Shown here piece after piece: positions 21,427 to 33,200 of a stretch of DNA of 64,000 bases. The notes below the pieces were generated by a model, which ran no database searches, was not told where the DNA came from, and saw nothing but the letters and a program-made list of their open reading frames with translations. The translations under genes and the position numbers were made by a program. Source of the stretch: Amia ocellicauda (lineage: Eukaryota; Chordata; Actinopteri; Amiiformes; Amiidae); NCBI RefSeq assembly GCF_036373705.1, contig NC_089858.1, forward strand, positions 16,861,749 to 16,925,748, read 5' to 3'. Within the stretch, counting starts at the first letter, position 1, and each line of letters starts with the position of its first letter.

Positions 21427-24320
21427 GGTGTGTGACTTTTGACAGTAAACTGTCTTCAGCAACCTCACTTTGTTAGCTGAGTTTGGCTGTTCCAGTTTTA
21501 TTCCTCCTACACAGCTGTTTCTGTTTCAGTTCATGATTGTGTTTCAACCTTCATATTGAATTGATGATCATTAGCACCTGTTTGGTATAATTGTTTAATC
21601 ATACACTTGACTATATGCCTACAAAATCCCTGACTTTGTTCAAGTGCACCTAGAAGAACTGATGCTGTTTTGAAGGCAAAGGGTGGTCACACCAAATATG
21701 GGTTTGATGTAGATTTTTCTTCTGTTCACTCATTTTGCATTTTGTTAATTGATCAATATAATCTATTAACATGTCTATTTTTGAAAGCATTCTTACTTTA
21801 CAGCATTTTTTCACACCTGCCTAAAACATTTGCACAGTACTGTATATAGGGTGAAAAAAGTGAACTTTTTGAGGTGTGTCGGGCTCAGGGATCAAGACAG
21901 GCACACTTTAACAAATTGGAGTATATATTTTTTATTTTTCTGCCCTGGCCTGCGGATTTTCATCACAGCAATTCTGAGTTCTGATTTTTGTGGAGGCGTC
22001 TGTCTGCAAACAATTTCACAATGACTGGAGCGGTTCTCTGCTCAGCCTGGCTGCTTCACACATCTGCTGAATGCGAGTTGTCTGTGTGTAACAGTCATAC
22101 AGAAACGCGTAGCTTTTTTATCTCAGAAGGACATCTGTGGCAATCAAAGGCAATGGCGAGAGGGGAAAATGGGGGGGGAACGAGTTTTTAGATTCGACAT
22201 CGAAAGTTTCCGAAGTTTCTCAATTGCTTGGCACGCTCGCTGTTGTGTAATCTTTAAAAATAAACTGGAGATGAGTGGTTTTCAATGTCTGTGCTTTTGT
22301 GGTGCGGTCACCAGAGGGAGCTGCACGACCGCAAACGTGTGAAGTTCGGTGCACAGTAATTGAGACCTTTTTGAGCTGCCAGCTTTTTGTTATGTCATAA
22401 AAGCCTCCATGATATGAGTACAGATTAGTAAAGTACACTGCAGCCAAGTCATTAGCCGATTTAGGAACTGCTCTCCTATTGTTTTTGCAAACGGTTGCTT
22501 TTATGGCAATAATGTATTCTTCAGCCTGTTTTGGTGGATCTTGGCTACTGCAGACAAGAGCAGGAGGAGTTCTAGCGCTGCGGGTCTCTGCTGCAACCGT
22601 TGCATCTGGAAATGGGAGGAGTGCACATTCTTGTTTTTGTTTGTTTGCTTGCTTGGTTGCTTGGTTGTTTGTTTCTTGGTTGCTGAAAAATAAAATGATT
22701 GATAGCAAGGTAGCTGCTGAGGGTTCTGCAGGAGCATCAGTGAGTCCTGAACCCTGTACGGGACCATAAAGCAGGCCGCGTGCCCAGCCCTGGGGAGGGA
22801 GGACACCGGGGGAGGGCAGAAGGGCAGCCGTGATCACAGAGAAGCACCGAAGATGACGGGCTGTTCTTACACTGGTGATTTACGGCCTCGTGTCCACTGA
22901 GATGTTTAGTTTCTGTTGTTGGTTTGTGTTTGCTTTGGGTTTTTTCTTTTTCAGTACAGTACTTGGTTTATTTTATTTGTATCCTATTTTTAGTCTTGCC
23001 CTGGTTAACTATCTGCACATTTCTTTCCTCCCCAGAGATCTCGGAGGGGTGATCCCCAGTGCACCCAGCCCGTGAACATGCTGTCCGGCAGTCTGTGGGG
23101 TGTTGTTAACTCGCACTGCCCTGTGCTCCACTTCTTTATGTTCGTTTTCCAAGCTAAAGTGCAGACAGTTTGAAATGCTGATTCATCGTTACAGGTTGAA
23201 CAAAGTCCATTTTTTCTCCTTGCCAGTCCCCCCACCCTCTGCTTTCCTCCCTGTGTGTGTGTTAGTGTTACTCTCTGTACTTGTGTGTGCCCCAGCTGTG
23301 CAGAGATGAGATGGGACGGGGGGGTAGGTCTGTGGGGTTAATGCAGAGAGGTGATAATGAGCCCCTGAAACTGCAGGTACCGCAGAGGTATGTAAACAGG
23401 GAGACAGACGGCGAGCTGTGCCACATCATGACACACTATGTGAGCAGCAGTTGCAGGCTGCAGGAATGCGAGCTATCTGGGCCACGCACTCAAAAAAAAG
23501 AAAAGATAAAAGATTGAATTTCTGTGTTCCTTCTCGGTGGATTTTCCCCAATTTAAACCTTACCAGCTACTTCAGGAAAACGGGAACATCATCCAGCCTG
23601 TCGGTGTTAGAGAGCGGTCATAGAAATGAAAGCACTGTCAACACAATAGTGATCGGATATTTTACCGAAATACACAGCAGGCCTCACAAAACACCAGTCG
23701 TTGTGAATAGGAAAGGCACCCAGTGTGTTGTTTCCTCACTGTGGTCTGACTCTCTCAAGCCTTTCAGGTGTCGTTTTCTTTGTCTGTGTACCTTATTCCC
23801 AAGCAGAAGAAACTTGAAGGCCAGTGACCAAGCCCCACAGCAGTGTGGCAGGAGGCTCCCGTTATGTGCTTTGGTTCATTTTTATTTTTAACTTGTGCAA
23901 AGATAAGTTTTTGATAAATAATGTTATTTTCAACAGTTGAGACCAAAGGCTACTACTTGCTCTTTCTATACACAGATTATAAAAGCCTTCAGGCCCAATT
24001 TGAAAGCCCCTCTTGCACTGAAAACTGCTGCTTCAGACTTCCTGTGCAGAGCCAAGTTAAAATAAACCGGGGGGGAGATGGGGAAGGAACGATTAGGATG
24101 GGATGGGATGGGGAGGGGTTGTACATAATCTGAGCTGCTAAAATGAATGGGTTGGTGGTAGTTGTAATGTGTTGGTTGTTTTGTTATATATATATATTTT
24201 TTTATTTTTTATTTTTATTATTAAAATTGAGGAAATTGCACTTGCCAAACCAAATGCTTGGTAAGTCTGGCCTATTTTCTTGTGTGATCACTGTAACGCG
24301 TGTGGTGTGCTGCTCCCAGG

Positions 24321-24322
24321 AG

Positions 24323-24361
<39 letters not shown>
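24321..24361. repeat. (GA)n microsatellite
   Basis: About 20 uninterrupted AG units in intergenic sequence. Confidence 0.95.
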
Positions 24362-24363
<2 letters not shown>

Positions 24364-27300
24364 GTGAGTCTGCAGTGCAGCACTCCCTGCTCACACAGCT
24401 CCCCAGCTGACTCAAGTTGATTAGGTGTTTCTGGGGAGGTGGGGGGGGATTTCATCGCAGGCACGCTGAAGGCTTCGGAATAATTAGAGTTGACACCAGC
24501 GGCTAAAAGGAGTGAGCTGAAAAAGTAGGTTAGTCGGAGCAGAGAGATTAATCAATGTGCCCAAGTTCCAGGTCAACACTGGCCACTGAGCTGCTTACAA
24601 TAATGTCACAGACGCAACGAAAACAAAACCGATTGTGACTAAAGTTTGTTCTTGGTTTGTAAGTGAGGAGAAGGAAAAGTTATGCATCTGCGCAAAAAGG
24701 TCGGTATGAAAAGGGGGGAGAAGAAATGGGCAGGCTAACTTAATACTGGAGCCTTTCAGGGATTCAGTTTAAAAATTGTGTGAAACCTTATATGCTGGTT
24801 TCATACATGGGTCCCAGTTTATAGCTCACTGATAGATGATTTCTGGCCTGTTGAAATAGGAAATTTGAGAAATGGAGAGAGCAACAGGACATCCCTCCCC
24901 TGAGCACGGAGCTCGGCCTGATCCAGATAGGAATGTTCAATTACCATCAACATTCCAGAGCAGCTTGACATTCCCAGGAGCCGTACTCTCTCTCTCCGTC
25001 TCTCTCTCTTTCTCTCAGACAGGCTGCTGGGACAATATGCTTACATAACCAGGCCTCTAATCCACACACCACCCCCCCTTTTTCCAGTACTGGCTTCCTG
25101 CCTGGTGTTAAACACTTTAAAACTTCACATTCACAGGGAGACTTGTTGTATGCACAGTCCCGGTTTACAAGGTATACAATAATTAACTGTTACAAAGCTC
25201 CCGTGGCAGGATTAACCTCATTTCATTCGTTTCGATGAAGACGGATACACAACTGGGGGAATATGGGGTGAGCTGGGGGCACTTCCAGCCTTGAATGTGG
25301 GCAACCTTTGTGAGCAGGAGATGCTGTAGGCAACCTGCTCCCTCCGAGACCCTCTCAGAAAGTTGATTCGGGTAGCTTAGACACTGTTCTTGCCTCTTGT
25401 GTTGTTATGTTGTGGTCTTAATCGACATCGAGGGCAACAGCACTTCCCTGCATTCTTAGCCGTAGTGCTGAAACTTGAGCACAAGTCAGCTTTGTGAGCT
25501 TCAGGGATCAGTGTACACTCACATACACACTCCCTCAGTTCTGCAGGCTAATCTGGCTGCAGAGCCCCAGTTCTGTGCCAGCATCTGAGTGACCAAAGCA
25601 ATTAACACCTTGTATGTTCAGCAGTCCCAGCCAGACCCCGAGCAACTGTGCTGCAGAACTTTCTTATAGAGCAAGAGACCACAGCACGGCAAAGACGGCC
25701 AGCTCCCCCACGGCCATTCCTATAGCCCTCCTTCAAGCCGCACATCTGGATCTCATTGAACTGCTTTCTCTCTCTCTGTCTCTCTCTCTTTTTCCCTTGC
25801 CTGTGCTCTGGGTGCCCTCCAGCTGTCCTGACCGCTCTCCCTCTGTTCGCTTCCTCTCTGACTGAGGCCAGTTTGGCACTGAGGACACAAGGGGAGAGGG
25901 GGAGGTTGCAGGTGCGCATCACCTGGGAGCCCCAGTGCAGCAGGGTGGGCCACCGCTCCCGGAGAGGCAAAGTCTGCTGCTTTTTGCTTCTTCCAAAATG
26001 TAATGGATTCAGTTAGAGGCGTTAATTAGACACAGTCACTGTGTATTCACATAGATCCAGAGAGGCGAGCAGGATGTTGGCTCTGTCCAGGGGCAAGGCT
26101 GGACCCCACTGCTCTAAAGCCTACAGTGCCCTGATTTCTGATATTGCAGCCATTATCACAATCAATCAATCAATCAATAATTAAATAAAGCTATCCCAAG
26201 GGTGTGTGCCCTGTGTAGCCCAGCCGCAGGGTGGGTGGGGATGGGGGGACACTGCGGTCCTAGACGGCAGGCACTCCCCTCCATCGGGCTGGAGCCAACT
26301 GAATGATGTCATTTCCTGCCAAAGGCCAGCCTGGCAAATTCCTTGTGTTTCCCAAAGAGCAGAGCAGCCCCTAATGTAAACAGCTGTGGCTGGAAAGGAA
26401 ACCCAGAAAAGAGGAAGAAAGCAAAAAGGAAGAAGAAAAATCACTTCTAGCTAGTTGCACTGTGAGAATCCCAGCTGCAGGCCTCTTTCTGCCCTTGCCT
26501 GTGAGCTTGCAGGTCTGATCCCTGGTGCGCAGCTGCCTGTGGCTGCAGTGTGGGGACTCGCACTTGAGCCTTGAGGCCCGTGTCTTTACTGTGCTCTATA
26601 ACCCCACAATTAGCAATTCTGATTTGGCATCTGTCATGAATTAATGCATCAGGTGCTAGTTTTTGTGTTTTTAATCTTCCCAGCTGTTATCAAGTGCTAC
26701 AGCTCAGATGAAGCTAAAACACTATGAGAGAATGTGCCCTGCCATTGAAAATATTTCAGTAATTCCACTAACAGACCGGCACTTGCTTCTCAATTCCAAA
26801 AAGTGCAAGGCGTCAGCTGCCAGAGATGGGGAGAGAGTGTGTCTGTGTTGAGATGCACGCAGTCCAGTTGCAGAGCCCCCTGACATTTCTGGAGGGCACA
26901 GTGCTTGGACAGGGTACCTCTGACACCAGGCCATTTGGGGGTCATTGTTGCCCCTGACTGGATGGTCTGGTTAGGTCTGAGCCTGTCCCCGTCCCAACAA
27001 CTCCACACCTCCAGCCCCTCCCACATACCCAAGCTCTCCAGCCCCGGGCCCTGCACAGTCCTCTCACAGCCCACCTTTTCTCACTAGCCAGCCAGAGGGC
27101 TAATAATAGCCAGTTCTGGACGTTGTCTGAATCAGAGTCTGGCTGTAGACACTGGGTGGGCGGGGGCGCTGGGGGGGTTCCCCACAGGTGATATCACCCA
27201 GGTCTGGGCCAGTGAGTCAGGGAGCAGCCCTGTAGTTCAGACAGGGAGGCCCTTGTTTTTATTACGAGTGTTTTCTGCTATGCAGCCCTCTGGGTGAGCA

Positions 27301-28767
27301 CAGGAGTACAGACACCAGCTCCCTGACGGCAGCAGCTTTTGAAGAACCCAGGAAGTCTCTGCGCCCCAGGGGCCTGGCTCAGACGGCACAGGCTGGTAGG
27401 TGTGTGGAGGTAGAGGGGTGAAACATCTAAGACATGCTGGGGGCTCTTCCACATCACCCTGGAGCTGACACAGAAGGTGCAACAGCGGTTCAAAGCATAA
27501 TTGAATATTAGTGTGAGGAAAAGGGGAGGGAGGAAGGTGGGGTGGAGGGGTTATTTACAGAGTATTAGGACCATAACTTCTTTTAGCACCTGAGGGAGGT
27601 GACAGCTGAGGGAGCTATCAGCAAATGATCATTCAGCAGTTACCCATCTGAGCCAATAGTGTAGAGGTGTAGAGGGGACTCTGCACTGCGGTCGTGTCTT
27701 GCTAGGCAGTACTAGAAGTGTCACTTAATTCCCAGTTCTTTTCTGTTTCCCTTTATCCTCCTGTGGGAGTGAAGACCGTCCACAGTGAACTGCTGTGGGG
27801 GCACCTGGGTGCTCCACGAGGACCCTGTAGAAAATACTAGCAAAGCAGCAGTGAAAGGAGGAGACTTTCCCCACCCCCACCCACAATTGTCTCATTAGGG
27901 CCAATCCCCATTCCGAGCACAAGCTTGACTGCAAAAAAAAAAAAATGAAACCCCACACTGCAGACTCAGCCAGCACTGAAGTGCGTCTCAGTGCTGTTTC
28001 AACAGGCAGAGCCGCAACCTTTACAACTATCTCACAGCCAAAGAGGGTCACGATGTGTGCAGCGACAGACATTCATTCTTCCTAGTTTCTAATGAAGTGC
28101 TCCTTTGTTTTCTTCTCTCCACTGAGCATCCTCTGGATCCATTATTACATAAATCAAATCTAATAAGTGCCTGGCTGAGACAGCAAGGTGGGACAGACCT
28201 GAGGAGGGATAGGTGTGGAGAGATAGAGGCGAGGAGGGTGCATGGCCAATTAGAGTCAGTCTAGTTAAGGCTTGTAATGACTGTTATACATATGATGCAT
28301 CACCAACTAGACTCACATGTGTAGGATGATTGGTTATAACCACATTATAGGTCATATATAAGTCATATACAGAAGACAGATATAAAGATATACTACAGGT
28401 GTGGTCTTATATGGAGGCAGGAGTCTTATGGATAATATATGTCCGTGTGTTAACCGACCCCATCGCAGACACCTACACCCAGCCGAACTATGCTGCTAAT
28501 CTGCTGTAACACTAGCCAGGGACAGACAGGCCACCGGTGACAAACAAGACAGAGTATCATATCCAAGTGTGCAGGAATGACACTAATACCCCGTGGGGTT
28601 CCTGCGATGACTGATAAATTATGAATCAAGTCTTCCAAATGCATTTACACTATCATTATTAATTCTTATTTTGTAATGCATCTATTGTATTAAACTCACA
28701 ATAAACTCTAGTAGGTTACATAAGGATTTCCTTTTGTTTGGGTTGTTGAAACTGACTAATAATCACA

Positions 28768-28787
28768 GGGGGGGGGGGGGGGGGGGG
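28768..28787 (+). repeat. Poly-G tract upstream of SIAH1 CpG island
   Basis: A run of 20 G bases about 100 bases before the CpG-dense region. Such homopolymers often differ between individuals or assemblies. Confidence 0.9.
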
Positions 28788-28869
28788 CTTTTACGTCTCA
28801 CCGCCTACCAGTAGAGCCCGTTAAAGGCTTTTGCCAGTCCCTAGGCACTAAATTAGGCCCTAAAGCCGC

Positions 28870-30260
28870 TTTGCTGGATACAGTGCTGCGTGTTTCACAG
28901 CGGGCTCTGATCTGCACACCTGCGCAGGACACGCAGTCGGGAGGGCATGCTGTGAAGAAAGCGCGCCCCCGCCTCCCGTGTAAAGTATTTCAACAACAGT
29001 GCGTGCGCGCCTCCGAGAGCGGCGGCCGTTGCGTGCGTTGCGTGTGTGTGTGTGTGTGGAAACGGAAACACAAAAACACCGAGAGGGTGCAAATGCGAGC
29101 GGCGAGCCGGCGGGACTAACTAAGGGGAAAACAAATTAAATAAACGCAAGAACCTTTTGTCAGAGGTAAGCGGTCGAGCCCGGATTGTCTCCGGATTACG
29201 TGTGAGAAACGGCGCACTGTGGCTTTGTGTTTCCCCCACGACCAGCCGTGCTAGAGCCCTGCCCGGGTTGTATCCCCCAACCATGGCGTTAAGCCGCTGC
29301 TGGTCCGGAAAAGGTAGACAGCGGGAGGTAAAAGCGAAGAAAAAGGTAGAGGTTGTTTTTATGATCCTTTCTGTGTCGTGTGCTGGGGTTTGCTTCTCTG
29401 TGTTTACGTCCTGGACCCCGGTGGCTCCGGGTGCAGGTCGCTGCTACCATGTGTGACCGCGGCGGAGAGAGGGCTCCGGAGGACATGACACTGGGGTTTG
29501 TGTTGACCCGAGGGCGCAGGGTTATCGGTGTGTGTGTGCAGGGTGGTGGGCCGGGCCCGGCGCACAGGCTTTGCATCCCAGCGCCCAACTTCTGCTTTTG
29601 CACCCCGAGTCTCACCCAGGCAGCCGTGCAGATCTGACCCGGCTCTGCCCGCTGCTGCTCCGCGCCGTGCCTTTGGAAAGGGGCTGGTGGCGAGTTGCGG
29701 CCTAGTCCGTGTTTATACTGCGGACCGCTGGACGAGCTCACTTCGGATTGTTGTTGGTGTTCAAAAGATATTACAAAAAAATCAGAAACTTCGTTGTTGT
29801 TGTTGTTGTTGTTTTGTTTGCCATCAGGTACTAAATGTGTGAATTACTATTTTAGAGAGTTTACTAACCCGGAATCGAAGCGATCACATTGTCCGCTACT
29901 GGGTGTCTGTTTCCCTCTCTCTCCGCGCAGTCTGCCGGGGGACGGGGGAGGTAATTGGGTTTAGATCGCTGCTGTTTTTCCACATTTCTGTAGAAAGAAA
30001 CGGTCCCCTCGCCTCACGTCGCCGAGACTGAGTGCTCCTTTCATAGGCAGGAGGGGTGTAGTGTGCGTTTAATGTGCTGTCTAAATCCTGCCCCCGTCCC
30101 TCCCTGGCTCTCATCACGTATCCCCGGTGGTCCGGTTCGTGGTCAACATGGCGGAGGTCAAGCAGGCCTCGTAGCGAGCGCAGTGCTGGGGATGTTATGA
30201 AACGGACAGACGGGAACAGTCCACGTTTCCATGCGGGGGTCTGGGATTGGGAAGCGGCCG
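28870..30260 (+). promoter_or_regulatory. SIAH1: CpG island, probable SIAH1 promoter and 5' exons
   Basis: A CpG-dense block roughly 9 kb before the SIAH1 coding exon and on the same strand. It contains two plausible splice donors that could join the coding-exon acceptor at 38392-38394. One is CAGAG|GTAAGC at 29165/29166, a strong match with only a short uORF ahead. The other is GAAAAG|GTAGAC at 29313/29314, downstream of an ATG in optimal context. A YY1-like AACATGGCGG is at 30145. No other gene start is nearby, so assignment to SIAH1 is inferred from position and strand. Confidence 0.65.
29283..29313 (+). CDS. SIAH1: Candidate alternative first coding exon of SIAH1
   Basis: The ATG at 29283 sits in AACCATGGCG, with A at -3 and G at +4. 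Ten codons read MALSRCWSGK, then a single G before GTAGAC. Splicing to the acceptor at 38394, where the exon begins AAATGAGTCGC, gives G+AA = Glu and then the normal SIAH1 start: MALSRCWSGK-E-MSRQ, in frame without a stop. I recall a human SIAH1 isoform with an N-terminal extension that joins in the same way (RKRKE-MSRQ). The donor is only moderate, so expression is unproven. Confidence 0.35.
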
Positions 30261-33200
30261 TTATTGCTTCACGGGCATCGGTGAAGTCTTTTGAGCAGAA
30301 TCGTGTTTCTGGGATGCTGTGGGCGTCCTGTTTGAAAAACCTTGAAAAGTCTTAACAATTAAGTAACGCTCTACCAAGGAGGCGATTAACTGATTGCCTA
30401 GCTGGAATGTGCATTGTTTTAAAGCCAATAAATCTTATAATGGTAGCTGTAAAGCAAAATTATTATTTGTGGTTGCCTCAAAGATACTGACTCACCCTGA
30501 AGAAGTTACACATTCAGAAAGCGTGCATGTGTGCTGGTGTCAATGATTTGGCCAGAAAAGCCCTTCCTGTTGGAGCATCTGTTTGGGACCTGCTTCTGGT
30601 GTTCAGTACAGGATGGGGAACTGCAGTGTGTCCTACCTGTCAATTTTGTTGAACTCTTGCCTTGCCAAAGTGCACGCTCTGTCAATAGAAAGATTAACAG
30701 ACCTGTCAGGTGAAACTGTAACCCCTTCTGTGAAGAATACTGAAATCCTGACCGTGTACAAGAATTGATGCTGTACAGTGTATGGGATTTGTTCCTGCAG
30801 TGCATCCTGGTTTTCTATACCTGAGAGAGGTGCATCTCTAAAGTTCCCGCTGCTTCTATTCAAATGTGCTTGCTTTGTCAAGGTGTATTGAAGGTTTATT
30901 CAGGTGTTAATTTAATTGAAAGTTCTGGTTTTGTCAGCCGGGCTTTTGCGGGGAAAACTATGCTATGTTTTTAAATTATTCTTCTAAAACTATAGTGCTG
31001 TCACGGCAGGATGACTGTCAGCTGTTCATCGGCAGGGTTATAGTTTCCATGGTCTTGCATATTTATTTCTCTGTTTTGAGAGTCTCTCATTGTTGAAACT
31101 CCTGATCTTTAAATGTTACACCTCCATTTGCTAGATACTAGATTTTTATATTTTACCCCTGTTTAATTAAATTATCATTTTCATTGTTGTTTAACCAGTC
31201 TGCACTTCTATATGCATTTTAATTTTGTTTGAACCTGGGTTTCCTTGGAAAAAGCAGGTAGCTGAATTAATGATGATTGTAATGGTGAATGCTGTCCCCG
31301 TCCTTCATCTAGTCTGGGCATGCTCAGAGGCAGCTGCTCCAGTTCCTCAGCCCTGCTGGGTGGATGAGTGTTTTTTGCCGTCTGTGTTTGAGGTCTTGTC
31401 TTTCGTTTTGGTCTTGCGTGCACCACCCGTCTGCTGTCTGTTCAGAGGTTCTGCAGTCTTTACATGGGGAAATTCCCAGGCTTCCTTAAAATAGGAACTG
31501 ATTTAACCTTTGTTGATGTTGACTTTGGATTTGAATCATCCTCTCGTTTTGATCCCATGCACAGTTCAGCATCAGTGCCTTTTGTTTTAAGAGGAAGAAA
31601 ATCAAAGGTTTTCTTAATCTGAACTGTGCTGCTCAGAGCATAATGTACTTAAATTGGCACATCCTGGTTTGTTAGATATGGGATTTCCTTTCACATCACA
31701 TGATGCTATCCAAATCTTTGTTTTTGCAGAGCCCCCTCCCCCAGCAGGCAGTTCTGTATGTGTGAGAGCTGTGGATCTGTACATCTTGTGATTGGTCTTC
31801 TGATTTGATTTTGAAGTGTGGATATGTTAGGGGTTGCTTCTCTGAGCTGTCAGCCTCTTCGTCCTCGACCTTGAGAGAGACTCCATGTTCCTCCTGAAAA
31901 ACCTGCTTGGTCTTCCCACTGAGTGCCTGCAACCCCCCCTCCCTTTACTAACCACTTCAATTGTCAGATTAGACTGTGGTGGGGGGGGGCATGATCGGGT
32001 TTCTACTGAACCTGTCATTAATATCGCAAGACGGTGAGGTGAAAGCCCCCCTGCCCCGCTGACAGACTGGTGTCTTTAATGCCGTCTGTGACACGTCCGA
32101 ATGGCGTGGCAGCCCTCTTCACTGGATCTGCTCTATTTTTCTAAATCAACATGTTCTATTGTGACACGCGTGTTTCTTTTATCACGGTGATAATGCAGAG
32201 CAAGGCCCATAGGAAACTAAGGTCATGTGCTGTAATTTTCCACATGGAGCATGTTTTGCATCATGGTGGCAGCCCTTTATTCGCTCCACATCCTGACTCC
32301 TGCAGCCTATATGTAAATCACACGTTTTGCCTTTTTCATGTAAACTGCCTATTTGCATCCCTTTGTTCACAGATCCTTTGTTTCTCCTGCTGCACCTAGA
32401 CCTCAGCTGTTCTAGTTTAACTTCCACTTTTAATACCAAAAACCTTAATGAAATACTGCTTTTATAGATTGTCGCATCGCCGGTGGCATGATCTCAAAAA
32501 GTGAAAGTGTGCCTGCTGTCAGGGAACCCAGTTAAAACTGATCTGGGCCATTTAGGCAAGTACCTCCCCCCATGGTTCTCTCGGGGGGGCAGACGTCCTG
32601 TAAGTCTTGTAGATCTTTACATCCCCACATCCTCACAACTTGTTAACGGTGCTTAATTGGTTCAGCTTGGCGCATAAACGGCTTGATTAAAGTTATTGAA
32701 ACTGGTGGTGGAACAGAAACTAGAATTCACAGTGGCCCTCTGCTGTGGAGAGATACTGGGGGAATGGTGTTCTCTGTGGAGCGTAGAGCCTAGAAGAATT
32801 CGCTGCAGAAGACTGTGGGGAATAGGGTGCTGGGACTGATCTGTATTCCCTTGCAACACAGCGGGTCTGAGGCCTTGTGTGGCTGGAGAGAGCGGGGGTG
32901 GGAACCCAGTGCTACTTTTGCCGAGATCTGCTTGGTGCCGGTCCCCTACCTGCTCAGTTTCTTCCCCAAGCAGGTGCCACCTTGTACCTTGTTTTTGGGT
33001 GTCGTAGTCCTATATCTCATCCTTCGCGTCTCAGCGCCCTGTGCCGGTTGTGTACAGCTGTGGCAGCTGGGCTTGTGTGGAGATGCATGGATTAATTTGG
33101 CCCGCCAGTTGTGCCCTCTTCAGGTGCGGTGTGAAGCTGTATTCCTCTGGGGAGTATGTGCTCTGAAAACGCAAATGTTGTTAACACTTCAGATTGTGGC

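Larger units (their letters stand above)
18910..21844 (-). mobile_element. Tc1-like transposon (outer) carrying a nested Tc1
   Basis: The terminal repeats TACAGTACTGTGCAAAAG (18910) and its complement (ending 21844) bound a minus-strand Tc1 element. The ends are long inverted repeats that include a duplicated piece of the transposase 3' end. N-terminal transposase is at 21426-21220 and the C-terminal DDE part at 19437-19018, with a deletion in the linker region. A second Tc1 family member is inserted at 19415-20956 and splits the coding region. Without the insert this copy is about 1.4 kb. Confidence 0.9.
21845..28860. other. Intergenic region between N4BP1 and SIAH1, no gene seen
   Basis: Mostly unique sequence with simple repeats: (GA)n at 24321-24361, CT tracts near 24985-25015 and 25765-25800, and a GTTT-like run near 22630-22680. 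Reading frames up to about 205 codons occur but have no recognisable domains, no splice-consistent neighbours and biased low-complexity composition. Distal enhancers could lie here but cannot be told from sequence alone. Confidence 0.5.

Noticed and set aside
22220-22837. 205-codon minus-strand frame in the intergenic region
   Set aside because: Low-complexity Asn/Gln/Lys stretch from a GTTT-like repeat, no motif and no splice-consistent neighbours.
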